From Microbacterium sp. (GTDB taxonomy: Bacteria; Actinomycetota; Actinomycetes; Actinomycetales; Microbacteriaceae): 5,588 bases of DNA. The position numbers and the translations under genes were made by a program. The stretch covers positions 1 to 5,588 of the forward strand of contig JAJUIM010000140.1 of the NCBI GenBank assembly GCA_029267645.1, written 5' to 3'. Positions 1 through 4,757 of the stretch are shown in pieces. Within the stretch, counting starts at the first letter, position 1. The number at the start of each line of letters is the position of its first letter. The notes below the pieces were generated by a model. The model was not told where the DNA came from and made no database searches. It saw only the letters and a list, made by a program, of their open reading frames with translations.

Positions 1-291
1 GCGGGTGCAGGCATCGCGGGCCTGCCCGAGCTGCCCGGCGACTGGTGGGTGCTCATCGGCGGCGCGTGCGGCGTGATCTTCATCGGCGTCACGACGCAGA
101 CGGTCGCCCACCTCGGCGTGCTGCTGCTGAGCCTCATGTCGCTGTTCGGCAACCTGCTCGGATCGCTCGTCATCGACCTCACGTTTCACACCGCGAAGGC
201 CGCGATCGGCCCCATGACGTTCGCCTCGATGGCCGTCGTGCTCGCGGGCGTCGTCGTCACGTCGCTCCGCCCGCGCCCGACGCGCTACTGA
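1..291 (+). CDS. DMT-superfamily (YdcZ/DUF606-like) membrane transporter, 3' fragment
   Basis: This is the last 96 codons of a membrane protein whose start lies left of the window; frame 1 is open from base 1 to the TGA at 289-291. The fragment has three hydrophobic segments, at about residues 15-32, 37-58 and 72-88 of the visible part, and ends in a short basic tail (RPRPTRY). The run WWVLIGGACGVIF, then a polar turn, then GNLLGSLVIDL, resembles the second half of the DMT_YdcZ (DUF606) domain, where a W..lGG..G motif is followed by a Q/N-ll-SLliD motif. Family members are small inner-membrane proteins assumed to export or import small molecules, but substrates are mostly unknown. It overlaps the convergent glycosyltransferase gene by 7 bp. 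Family assignment is from recalled motifs; another EamA-like transporter is possible. Confidence 0.75.
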   Translation, partial: AGAGIAGLPELPGDWWVLIGGACGVIFIGVTTQTVAHLGVLLLSLMSLFGNLLGSLVIDLTFHTAKAAIGPMTFASMAVVLAGVVVTSLRPRPTRY

Positions 292-1358
292 CCGCGGGGC
301 TTGTAGACCACGAGCGAGTGGAAGGTGAAGCGGATCACGAACGCGACGGCGAGCGTGAGCGCGGTCGCGAGCGGGCTCGGCATGCCCCACGCCGTCACCA
401 TGAGCGACATGACCGGGATGCGCACGGCCGACTCGACGTTGTTGAACACGAACGACGACGCGAACCGCCGCCAGAATCCCCGCGCCTGCTCGCGCATGTC
501 GCGGAAGACGAAGCGCTCGAGCAGCAGGAAGTTCCCGACGATCGTCACCTCGGCCGCGATGATCGCGGCCCACAGGTAGTCGACGCCGCACTCGGTCAGG
601 AGCCACACGATCGCGACGTTCGCGACGGCGCCGAGCCCCCCGATGACGGCGAACGCGCTCATCTTGCCGAAGCGCAGCAGCGCGAGCTGGTGCAGGAACC
701 GCGCGCCCTGCCTGAGCGACGCCTTCGAGTCGCCCGCGAAGCGGTCCGCGAACTCGAACGGCACCTCGGCGACCCGCAGCGAGGTGCGCACGATGATCTC
801 GAGCAGGATCTTGAAGCCGCGCGGCTGCAGCGTCGCGAGGTCGAGGCGCGACGTGTCGATCGCGAAGAAGCCCGTCATGGGATCCGTCACGCGCCGAAGC
901 CGCAGCGGGAACATCGCGCGCGTGATCGCGTTGGAGCCGCGCGAGACGAGGCGGCGAGTCGCGTCGGCGAGGCCCGACGCGCTCCCCTCCCCCACGTAGC
1001 GCGACGCCGAGACGATGTCGGCGTCGCCCGCGCGCATGCGCGCGACGAGCGCGGGGATCGTCTCGGGCGGGTGCTGCAGGTCGCCGTCCATGACGACGCA
1101 CACGTGGGCCGACGCGAGGCGGAAGCCCTCGACGACCGCGCCGCCCAGGCCGCCCACGGGATCCGCGCGGTGATGCACCCGCACGGGCAGCGGCGCCGAT
1201 GTCGCGACGCGGCGCACCTCGTCGGCCGTGCCGTCGCTCGAGTCGTCGACGAAGAGGATCTCGGCGTCGATTCCGCGCACGGCGGCTGCCGTGCGGCGCA
1301 CGAGCTCGGCCACGTTTCCCGCCTCGTTGAACGTGGGGACGACGATCGTCAGGTCCAC
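285..1358 (-). CDS. GT2 polyprenyl-phosphate glycosyltransferase with C-terminal GtrA domain
   Basis: The 357-residue protein has two domains. Residues 1-225 are a GT-A fold glycosyltransferase family 2 domain of the dolichol/polyprenol-phosphate mannose synthase type: it opens VDLTIVVPTFNE, has VDDS at 37-40, the metal-binding DGDLQHPP at 91-98, SRY at 119-121, and GFKILLEI at 181-188. Residues 232-354 form a GtrA-like domain with four membrane helices (about 234-254, 261-281, 308-324, 328-348) and the usual ending HSLVVYKP. By family, it should transfer a sugar from a nucleotide donor to a polyprenyl phosphate at the inner membrane face, with GtrA helping to anchor or flip the lipid-sugar. 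The sugar cannot be read from sequence. The start is GTG (1356-1358), chosen because the beta-strand begins at once; no good ribosome site is at normal spacing, although AGGAGG lies 27 nt upstream. It is divergent from the glutaredoxin gene. Confidence 0.93.
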   Translation of the reverse strand: MDLTIVVPTFNEAGNVAELVRRTAAAVRGIDAEILFVDDSSDGTADEVRRVATSAPLPVRVHHRADPVGGLGGAVVEGFRLASAHVCVVMDGDLQHPPETIPALVARMRAGDADIVSASRYVGEGSASGLADATRRLVSRGSNAITRAMFPLRLRRVTDPMTGFFAIDTSRLDLATLQPRGFKILLEIIVRTSLRVAEVPFEFADRFAGDSKASLRQGARFLHQLALLRFGKMSAFAVIGGLGAVANVAIVWLLTECGVDYLWAAIIAAEVTIVGNFLLLERFVFRDMREQARGFWRRFASSFVFNNVESAVRIPVMSLMVTAWGMPSPLATALTLAVAFVIRFTFHSLVVYKPRGQ

Positions 1359-1432
1359 AGCACGCGTTCGCCCGAGGTCAGCACGCCTCCTATCGTCGCA
1401 CGGGCGCCGGCCCCGCCCCGCTCGCGCCGACC

Positions 1433-1438
1433 TATCCT
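1433..1438 (+). promoter_or_regulatory. TATCCT -10 hexamer for a leaderless glutaredoxin transcript
   Basis: TATCCT matches the TANNNT core of actinobacterial SigA -10 boxes and ends 6 nt before the ATG at 1445, so transcription would begin at or next to the start codon. The GGAGGA between them touches the ATG with no spacer, too close to act as a normal ribosome site. No clear -35 element is visible. Inferred only. Confidence 0.5.
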
Positions 1439-1444
1439 GGAGGA

Positions 1445-1708
1445 ATGACGACTCCCGCGAACGACACCATCACGATGTTCGGCGCCGAGTGGTGCCGCGA
1501 CTGCCGCCGCACGAAGGCGCAGCTCGACGGCCTCGGCGTCGACTACACCTACGTCGACCTCGAGGAGGACCCGGCCGCGGCCGACGTCGCGAAGGACATC
1601 TCGGGCCGCACGAACATCCCCGTCGTCGTGTACCCCGACGGCAGCCACCACGTCGAGCCGTCGAACGCCGACGTCGACGCGAAGCTGCGCGGCCTCAATC
1701 TCATCTGA
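1445..1708 (+). CDS. Glutaredoxin-like / mycoredoxin-like thiol redox protein
   Basis: This is an 87-residue soluble protein with a thioredoxin fold. It begins with a short polar tail, then strand TITMFGAEW, the active-site pair C17-R-D-C20 at the start of a helix (CRDCRRTKAQL), a strand VDYTYVDLEED, the cis-proline loop TNIPVVV with P59, and a final PDGSHHVEPSNADVDAKL segment as in small glutaredoxins. Length is normal for the family. Actinobacterial relatives reduce mixed disulfides formed with mycothiol; the CRDC variant differs from the CGYC seen in well-studied mycoredoxin 1, so substrate and partner are uncertain. The ATG is the only sensible start and follows a -10 hexamer so closely that the mRNA is probably leaderless. 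A 9-bp hairpin follows the stop, so it is likely monocistronic. It has no signal peptide and should be cytoplasmic. Confidence 0.9.
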   Translation: MTTPANDTITMFGAEWCRDCRRTKAQLDGLGVDYTYVDLEEDPAAADVAKDISGRTNIPVVVYPDGSHHVEPSNADVDAKLRGLNLI

Positions 1709-1718
1709 CGACGCCCGA

Positions 1719-1746
1719 TCCTCGCGCGGCGCCCGCTGCGCGAGGA
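1719..1746 (+). terminator. Hairpin after the glutaredoxin gene
   Basis: A perfect 9-bp stem (TCCTCGCGC at 1719-1727 with GCGCGAGGA at 1738-1746) closes a 10-nt loop and begins 10 nt after the stop codon. There is no T-tract behind it, common for high-GC actinobacterial terminators but also a reason for doubt. Confidence 0.55.
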
Positions 1747-1778
1747 GCCGCAGTTCCGTTCGCGGGGCGCCTCGCGGC

Positions 1779-1784
1779 TAGGAT
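1779..1784 (+). promoter_or_regulatory. TAGGAT -10 hexamer for the resolvase-fold gene
   Basis: TAGGAT lies 7 nt before the GTG at 1792, the spacing expected if the transcript starts on the start codon. An in-frame ATG at 1783 overlaps the hexamer; it would be untranscribed if this -10 is used, so the hexamer argues for GTG as the true start. No convincing -35 was found. Confidence 0.5.
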
Positions 1785-1791
1785 GGACGGC

Positions 1792-2157
1792 GTGAGCGAG
1801 CACGTCGAAGAGGTCACCACGCGAGACGAGATCTGGCGCGCCCGTCCCGTCGACGCTCGTCTCGTCGGCATCGTCGTCGCCCGCGAGGGCATGCCGTCGA
1901 TCATCGAGCAGCGCGAGCAGCTGACGGCCTTCGGCGTGCCGATCGAGGGCTTCCGCCACCCCGCGCCCAACGTGGCCGAGTCGTGGGAGGACCGCCTCAA
2001 CCGGCTGTTCGGGCGCCTCGAGCGCGGCGACGTCGTCGTGGTCACGAGCGCGCACGTCTTCGGCCGCGACGCCGCCGAGGAGGCGCAGACGATCAGCGAG
2101 CTCGGCCGCCGCGGCATCATGATCAAGGTGCTGGCGCACGAGGCGCCGGCCGACTAG
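1792..2157 (+). CDS. Resolvase-fold protein lacking the catalytic serine
   Basis: The 121-residue protein has a 20-residue acidic N-terminal tail followed by one domain (about 24-115) that follows the serine recombinase catalytic domain. Against recalled gamma-delta resolvase it appears to align without gaps at an offset of 21: G26/G5, Q40/Q19, L44/L23, GD at 79-80/58-59, GRD at 91-93/70-72 and G108/G87. The nucleophile Ser10 falls on R31, Arg8 on V29, Arg45 on E66, Asp67 on H88 and Arg68 on V89; only Arg71 is kept (R92). The family's dimer helix and DNA-binding domain are absent. Strand transfer is therefore not expected; a regulatory or scaffold role is possible but unproven. GTG at 1792 is preferred over the in-frame ATG at 1783 because of the -10 hexamer and because no ribosome site is seen. 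It meets the next gene tail-to-tail. Confidence 0.85.
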   Translation: MSEHVEEVTTRDEIWRARPVDARLVGIVVAREGMPSIIEQREQLTAFGVPIEGFRHPAPNVAESWEDRLNRLFGRLERGDVVVVTSAHVFGRDAAEEAQTISELGRRGIMIKVLAHEAPAD

Positions 2158-2420
2158 AAGATCCAGATCAGCGTCGTCGCGCCGGCCGCGACGACCGCCG
2201 CGACGCCCACGATCGCGCCGCCGAACACGACGCGGCGCCGGGATCGCCCGCGCGCCTCGATCGCCGCCATCGACGTGCGCGTGATCGCGAGCGGCTCGGA
2301 GTTCGGCGGGGGCGTCCTGCTGACCACCCGCAGGGTCGAGGTGCCGACGACGGTCGGCACGTTGCCGCTCTTCGGTGCCTCCGGCGCGCCGGCCGGACGC
2401 TGAGGCATTCGCCGCATCAT
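2154..2420 (-). CDS. Small tail-anchored membrane protein, unknown function
   Basis: The 88-residue protein is not recognised as a named family. Residues 1-56 are polar and rich in Pro, Thr, Arg and Ser with no predicted fold. They are followed by the basic cluster RGRSRRR (57-63) and one hydrophobic helix of Val, Ala and Gly (about 64-86), ending in IWIF at the membrane edge. By the positive-inside rule the N-terminal part should be cytoplasmic and the C-terminus at the outer face. The start is the first of two adjacent ATGs (2418-2420), which has a strong GGAGGAG 7 nt upstream; this ATG also overlaps the TGA of a small upstream ORF, suggesting coupled translation. Its stop shares a CTAG with the stop of the facing resolvase-fold gene. 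Codon use matches its neighbours, so a real gene is likely. Confidence 0.75.
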   Translation of the reverse strand: MMRRMPQRPAGAPEAPKSGNVPTVVGTSTLRVVSRTPPPNSEPLAITRTSMAAIEARGRSRRRVVFGGAIVGVAAVVAAGATTLIWIF

Positions 2421-2515
2421 GCTGTCGCTCCTCCACCGGTGACGACGTCGCTGTCACCCTGACCGATCACGCCGACCCGCGAGCCGGCGATGCGCTCCAC
2501 TGCGCCATCTCTCAC
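2417..2515 (-). CDS. Probable 32-aa leaderless small ORF coupled to the membrane protein
   Basis: This is a 32-codon ORF (GTG at 2513-2515, TGA at 2417-2419) in the gap between the acyl-CoA oxidase and the small membrane protein. A TAGAAT -10 hexamer ends 7 nt before the GTG, fitting leaderless transcription. Its TGA overlaps the ATG of the membrane protein (ATGA) and its last codons contain that gene's ribosome site, an arrangement typical of translational coupling. The product begins VRDGAVERIAGSRVGVIG and ends in a Gly/Thr/Ala tail, with no membrane segment or known motif. About two thirds of its third positions are G or C, lower than the flanking genes, so coding is not certain; the low part is largely the ribosome site itself. 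It could be a leader peptide that sets expression of the next gene, or a chance open frame. Confidence 0.45.
   Translation of the reverse strand: MRDGAVERIAGSRVGVIGQGDSDVVTGGGATA
2428..2434 (-). promoter_or_regulatory. Ribosome binding site of the small membrane protein
   Basis: On the minus strand GGAGGAG stands 7 nt before the first ATG at 2420. It is one of the strongest Shine-Dalgarno matches in the window and fixes the start. It lies inside the upstream small ORF, so ribosomes finishing that ORF would pass over it. Confidence 0.75.
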
Positions 2516-2522
2516 GGCTGCG

Positions 2523-2528
2523 ATTCTA
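2523..2528 (-). promoter_or_regulatory. TAGAAT -10 hexamer before the small ORF
   Basis: TAGAAT on the minus strand is a close match to the actinobacterial -10 consensus and ends 7 nt before the GTG at 2515. It stands out as the only A/T-rich stretch in a run of G and C after the acyl-CoA oxidase stop. No -35 match is visible; the place where one would be is taken by palindromes. Confidence 0.55.
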
Positions 2529-2530
2529 CC

Positions 2531-2553
2531 GCGCGACGCGCGGGCCGGCCCGC
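2531..2553 (-). terminator. Two overlapping palindromes after the acyl-CoA oxidase
   Basis: Directly after the oxidase stop lie a perfect 14-bp palindrome (2540-2553, GCGGGCCGGCCCGC) and an overlapping 11-bp one (2531-2541, GCGCGACGCGC). They are in terminator position, but neither leaves a proper loop when fully paired and no T-tract follows. They might instead be an operator for the TAGAAT promoter they abut. Confidence 0.35.
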
Positions 2554-2555
2554 CC

Positions 2556-4613
2556 TCAGGAGCGGCGGATCTTCTTCTCCGGCGTCGGCGCCTCGCCTCG
2601 CTCGCGGAGCCCCGCGAGATAGGCGCGCGCGTCGTCCTGGCGCTCGCGCTCGGCGCCCGACGCGATGGGGGCGCGCACGTGCTCGGGCGCGAAGCCGAAC
2701 GCGTCGACGAGATCCTGCGCGTGCGGCCGCAGGCGATTGCAGAGCCGGTCGATGTAGCGCGTGACGGCGGCCGCGCGCTGCGTCGACAGCCGCCCGTTGA
2801 GCAGGTGCCACGACAGGTGCCGCTCGACGAGCGAGAGGCCGAACAGGTCGCGCACCCACGTGAGGACCGTGCGCGTGCCGGGGTCGTCGATGCGCGAGAG
2901 CGCATCGGTGAACGCCTCCCACTGCAGCAGCTCGCCGTGCGCGCGGGCCGCCTCGAGCAGCTCGACCTGGTTGTCGTTGAAGACCTCCTGCGCCTCGGCC
3001 GGCGGCAGCTTGCGCGCCGCGTTGAGGCGGGCGCCCACGTCGGAGACCATCTGCTGCACGCGGTCGGTGAGCAGCTGATGCTGATCCTCGGCCCTGAGGC
3101 CCAGCTCGACCGAGCGCGCCGTCGAACCGAGGTCGGCGACCGTCTGGCCGAGGCGGCGCAGGCCCGCGCCGTGGAAGAACTTCGAGGCGCCCTGGCGCGC
3201 GGCGTACGCGGCGAGCGCCCGCGTGTCCTTGCCCTTGAACTGCTTCGCGAAGTCGCCCAGCAGGCGCTTGCCGACGAGCTGCAGCAGGACGTTGTTGTCG
3301 CCCTCGAACGTCGCGTACACGTCGAGATCCTGGTGCAGGCCGACGAGCCGGTTCTCGGCGAGGAAGCCCTGGCCGCCGCACGCCTCGCGCGCCTCCTGGA
3401 TCGTGTCGAGCGCGTTCCACGTCGACAGCGGCTTGAGCGCGGCCGCGAGGGTCTCGAGATCCTGGCGGCTCTCGTCGGTGTCGTTCTCGCCGCTGAAGAC
3501 GAGGTCGAACTTGCGCAGCAGCTCGTCGTGGCTGAACGTCTGCGCATACGCCGTCGCGATGCGCGGGATGAGCCGGCGGCGGTGCTTGCCGTAGTCGAGC
3601 AGCACCGTCTCGCTGCCCGTGCCGTCGTCGAACTGGCGGCGCTGGTTGGCGTAGGTGACGGCGATCTTCAGCGAGAGCGCGGCGCCCCAGGTCGCGGCGC
3701 CGTCGAGCGAGACGCGGCCCTGCACGAGCGCGCCCAGCATCGTGAAGAAGCGGCGCCCCGGGCTCGCGATGGGGCTCGAGTAGGTGCCGTCGGCCGCGAC
3801 GTCGCCGTAGCGGTTGAGCAGGTTCTCGCGCGGCACGCGCACATGGTCGAACGCGAGGCGGCCGTTGTCGATGCCGTTCAGGCCGCCCTTGGGGCCGTCG
3901 TCCTCGCTCGTGATGCCCGGCAGGTCGGCGCCGTTCTCGTCGCGGATCGGCACGAAGAAGCAGTGCACGCCGTAGTTGACGCCGCCCGTGATGAGCTGCG
4001 CGAACACGGTCGCGGCCCGCCCGTGCAGCGCCGCGTTGCCGAGGTAGTCCTTGTACGCGCCGCGGAACGGCGTGTGGATCACGAACTCCTGCGTCTCGAC
4101 GTCGTACGTCGCGGTCGTCGCGATCGACTGCACATCGGATCCGTGCCCCGTCTCGGTCATCGCGAAGGCGCCCGGCAGGTCGAGCGTGATGGCGTCGCGC
4201 AGCCACTTGTCCCAGTGCGCCTTCGTGCCGAGCTGATAGATCGCCGACGCGAACAGGCCCCACTGCACGCCCGACTTGATCTGCAGGCTCGGGTCGGCCA
4301 GCACGAGCTCCTCGAAGCCCGCGAGGTTGCCGCCCTGTGTCTCGAGCCCGCCGTACTCCTTCGGGAACGCCCGCGCGCCCGCGCCGCGGTCGGCGAGCAG
4401 CTTGAGCTGTGCGAGCACCCGCTCGCGGTGCTCGTGGTAGCTCTGCCCGGGGATCTGCCAGAACGCCTCGTCCGTGATCATCTCGCGGGCCTCAAGGCGG
4501 ATGTCGCCCCACGTGCCCAGCAGGATCGGGGTGAGCCCCGCGACGTCGACGCGGGCGTCGGCCTCTGTCTCGGGGGCGGTGTGCTTGTCAGGGCGAACGG
4601 CGGTGTCGGCCAC
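2556..4613 (-). CDS. Acyl-CoA oxidase (acyl-CoA dehydrogenase superfamily)
   Basis: This complete 685-residue flavoenzyme would oxidise fatty acyl-CoA to trans-2-enoyl-CoA, passing electrons from FAD to oxygen and giving hydrogen peroxide, the first step of beta-oxidation. Length and layout fit the oxidase branch rather than ordinary 380-400-residue dehydrogenases. Residues 25-145 are the helical N-terminal domain; the beta domain has the flavin-contact motif AMTETGHGSD (151-160), then TTATYD, EFVIHTP and GVHCFFVPIRD; the helical FAD domain has CGGQGF (412-417) and ATFEGDNNVLL, whose E437 matches the catalytic glutamate of peroxisomal oxidases. About 470-650 is the acyl-CoA oxidase C-terminal domain. 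The GTG start (4611-4613) has AGAGGA 5 nt upstream. No export signal is seen, so it is cytoplasmic. Hairpins on both sides suggest transcription as a single gene. An electron-transfer dehydrogenase with the same fold cannot be excluded from sequence alone. Confidence 0.93.
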   Translation of the reverse strand: MADTAVRPDKHTAPETEADARVDVAGLTPILLGTWGDIRLEAREMITDEAFWQIPGQSYHEHRERVLAQLKLLADRGAGARAFPKEYGGLETQGGNLAGFEELVLADPSLQIKSGVQWGLFASAIYQLGTKAHWDKWLRDAITLDLPGAFAMTETGHGSDVQSIATTATYDVETQEFVIHTPFRGAYKDYLGNAALHGRAATVFAQLITGGVNYGVHCFFVPIRDENGADLPGITSEDDGPKGGLNGIDNGRLAFDHVRVPRENLLNRYGDVAADGTYSSPIASPGRRFFTMLGALVQGRVSLDGAATWGAALSLKIAVTYANQRRQFDDGTGSETVLLDYGKHRRRLIPRIATAYAQTFSHDELLRKFDLVFSGENDTDESRQDLETLAAALKPLSTWNALDTIQEAREACGGQGFLAENRLVGLHQDLDVYATFEGDNNVLLQLVGKRLLGDFAKQFKGKDTRALAAYAARQGASKFFHGAGLRRLGQTVADLGSTARSVELGLRAEDQHQLLTDRVQQMVSDVGARLNAARKLPPAEAQEVFNDNQVELLEAARAHGELLQWEAFTDALSRIDDPGTRTVLTWVRDLFGLSLVERHLSWHLLNGRLSTQRAAAVTRYIDRLCNRLRPHAQDLVDAFGFAPEHVRAPIASGAERERQDDARAYLAGLRERGEAPTPEKKIRRS

Positions 4614-4618
4614 GGCGT

Positions 4619-4624
4619 TCCTCT
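4619..4624 (-). promoter_or_regulatory. Ribosome binding site of the acyl-CoA oxidase
   Basis: AGAGGA on the minus strand sits 5 nt before the GTG at 4613 and supports that GTG as the start. An ATG just upstream is in another frame. Confidence 0.65.
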
Positions 4625-4652
4625 CATCGTCGGCGAGGTGGATACACCGCTG

Positions 4653-4658
4653 AATCTA
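4653..4658 (-). promoter_or_regulatory. Possible -10 box of the acyl-CoA oxidase gene
   Basis: TAGATT on the minus strand fits TANNNT and would start a transcript about 32 nt before the GTG, leaving room for the AGAGGA site. No -35 match is visible. The call rests on one hexamer in an otherwise GC-rich gap. Confidence 0.35.
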
Positions 4659-4710
4659 CGAGAAGGTGCATGGGAGGGCGGATCCTTTGTCCGCGCCGCA
4701 CAAGCGGGCG

Positions 4711-4755
4711 GGGCGGGCGTGCGGATCCGGCCTGTCCGTTCCGCACAGCCCGCCC
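4711..4755 (-). terminator. Strong hairpin after the HTTM gene
   Basis: A stem of 15 base pairs with a single bulged base (4711-4725 with 4740-4755, bulge at 4747) closes a 14-nt loop, starting 2 nt beyond the HTTM stop codon. Three more pairs can form inside the loop. There is no T-tract. A second, weaker inverted repeat (TTGT...ACAA, 4687-4702) follows. Its position and stability suggest an intrinsic terminator separating the HTTM gene from the oxidase. Confidence 0.65.
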
Positions 4756-4757
4756 GG

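Noticed and set aside
45..1448. A 467-codon open frame on the plus strand across the glycosyltransferase
   Set aside because: The product is an Arg/His/Asp/Ala-rich string with no fold or motif, a typical shadow of a high-GC gene. The minus-strand frame carries clear GT2 and GtrA motifs.
1228..1791. Extending the resolvase-fold gene upstream to the first in-frame start
   Set aside because: The extension would overlap the whole glutaredoxin gene in another frame and encodes Arg-rich, motif-free sequence. A -10 hexamer and GTG sit at 1779-1794.
1792..2157. Reading the resolvase-like protein as evidence of a mobile element or integration site
   Set aside because: It has no nucleophile or DNA-binding domain, and no inverted repeats, transposase, tRNA or composition change are seen around it.
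2417..3547. A 376-codon minus-strand frame ending at the membrane-protein start
   Set aside because: Only its last 32 codons, outside the oxidase and after a -10 hexamer, look plausible. The rest is Arg/Ser-rich shadow of the oxidase gene.
2512..4263. A 583-codon minus-strand frame within the acyl-CoA oxidase
   Set aside because: It is Arg/Ala-rich low-complexity translation in a second frame; the overlapping 685-codon frame has all the oxidase motifs.
4678..4728. Direct repeat GCGGATCC at 4678-4685 and 4721-4728
   Set aside because: Eight bases twice in a GC-rich gap is within chance, and the second copy is largely explained by the hairpin arm and loop.
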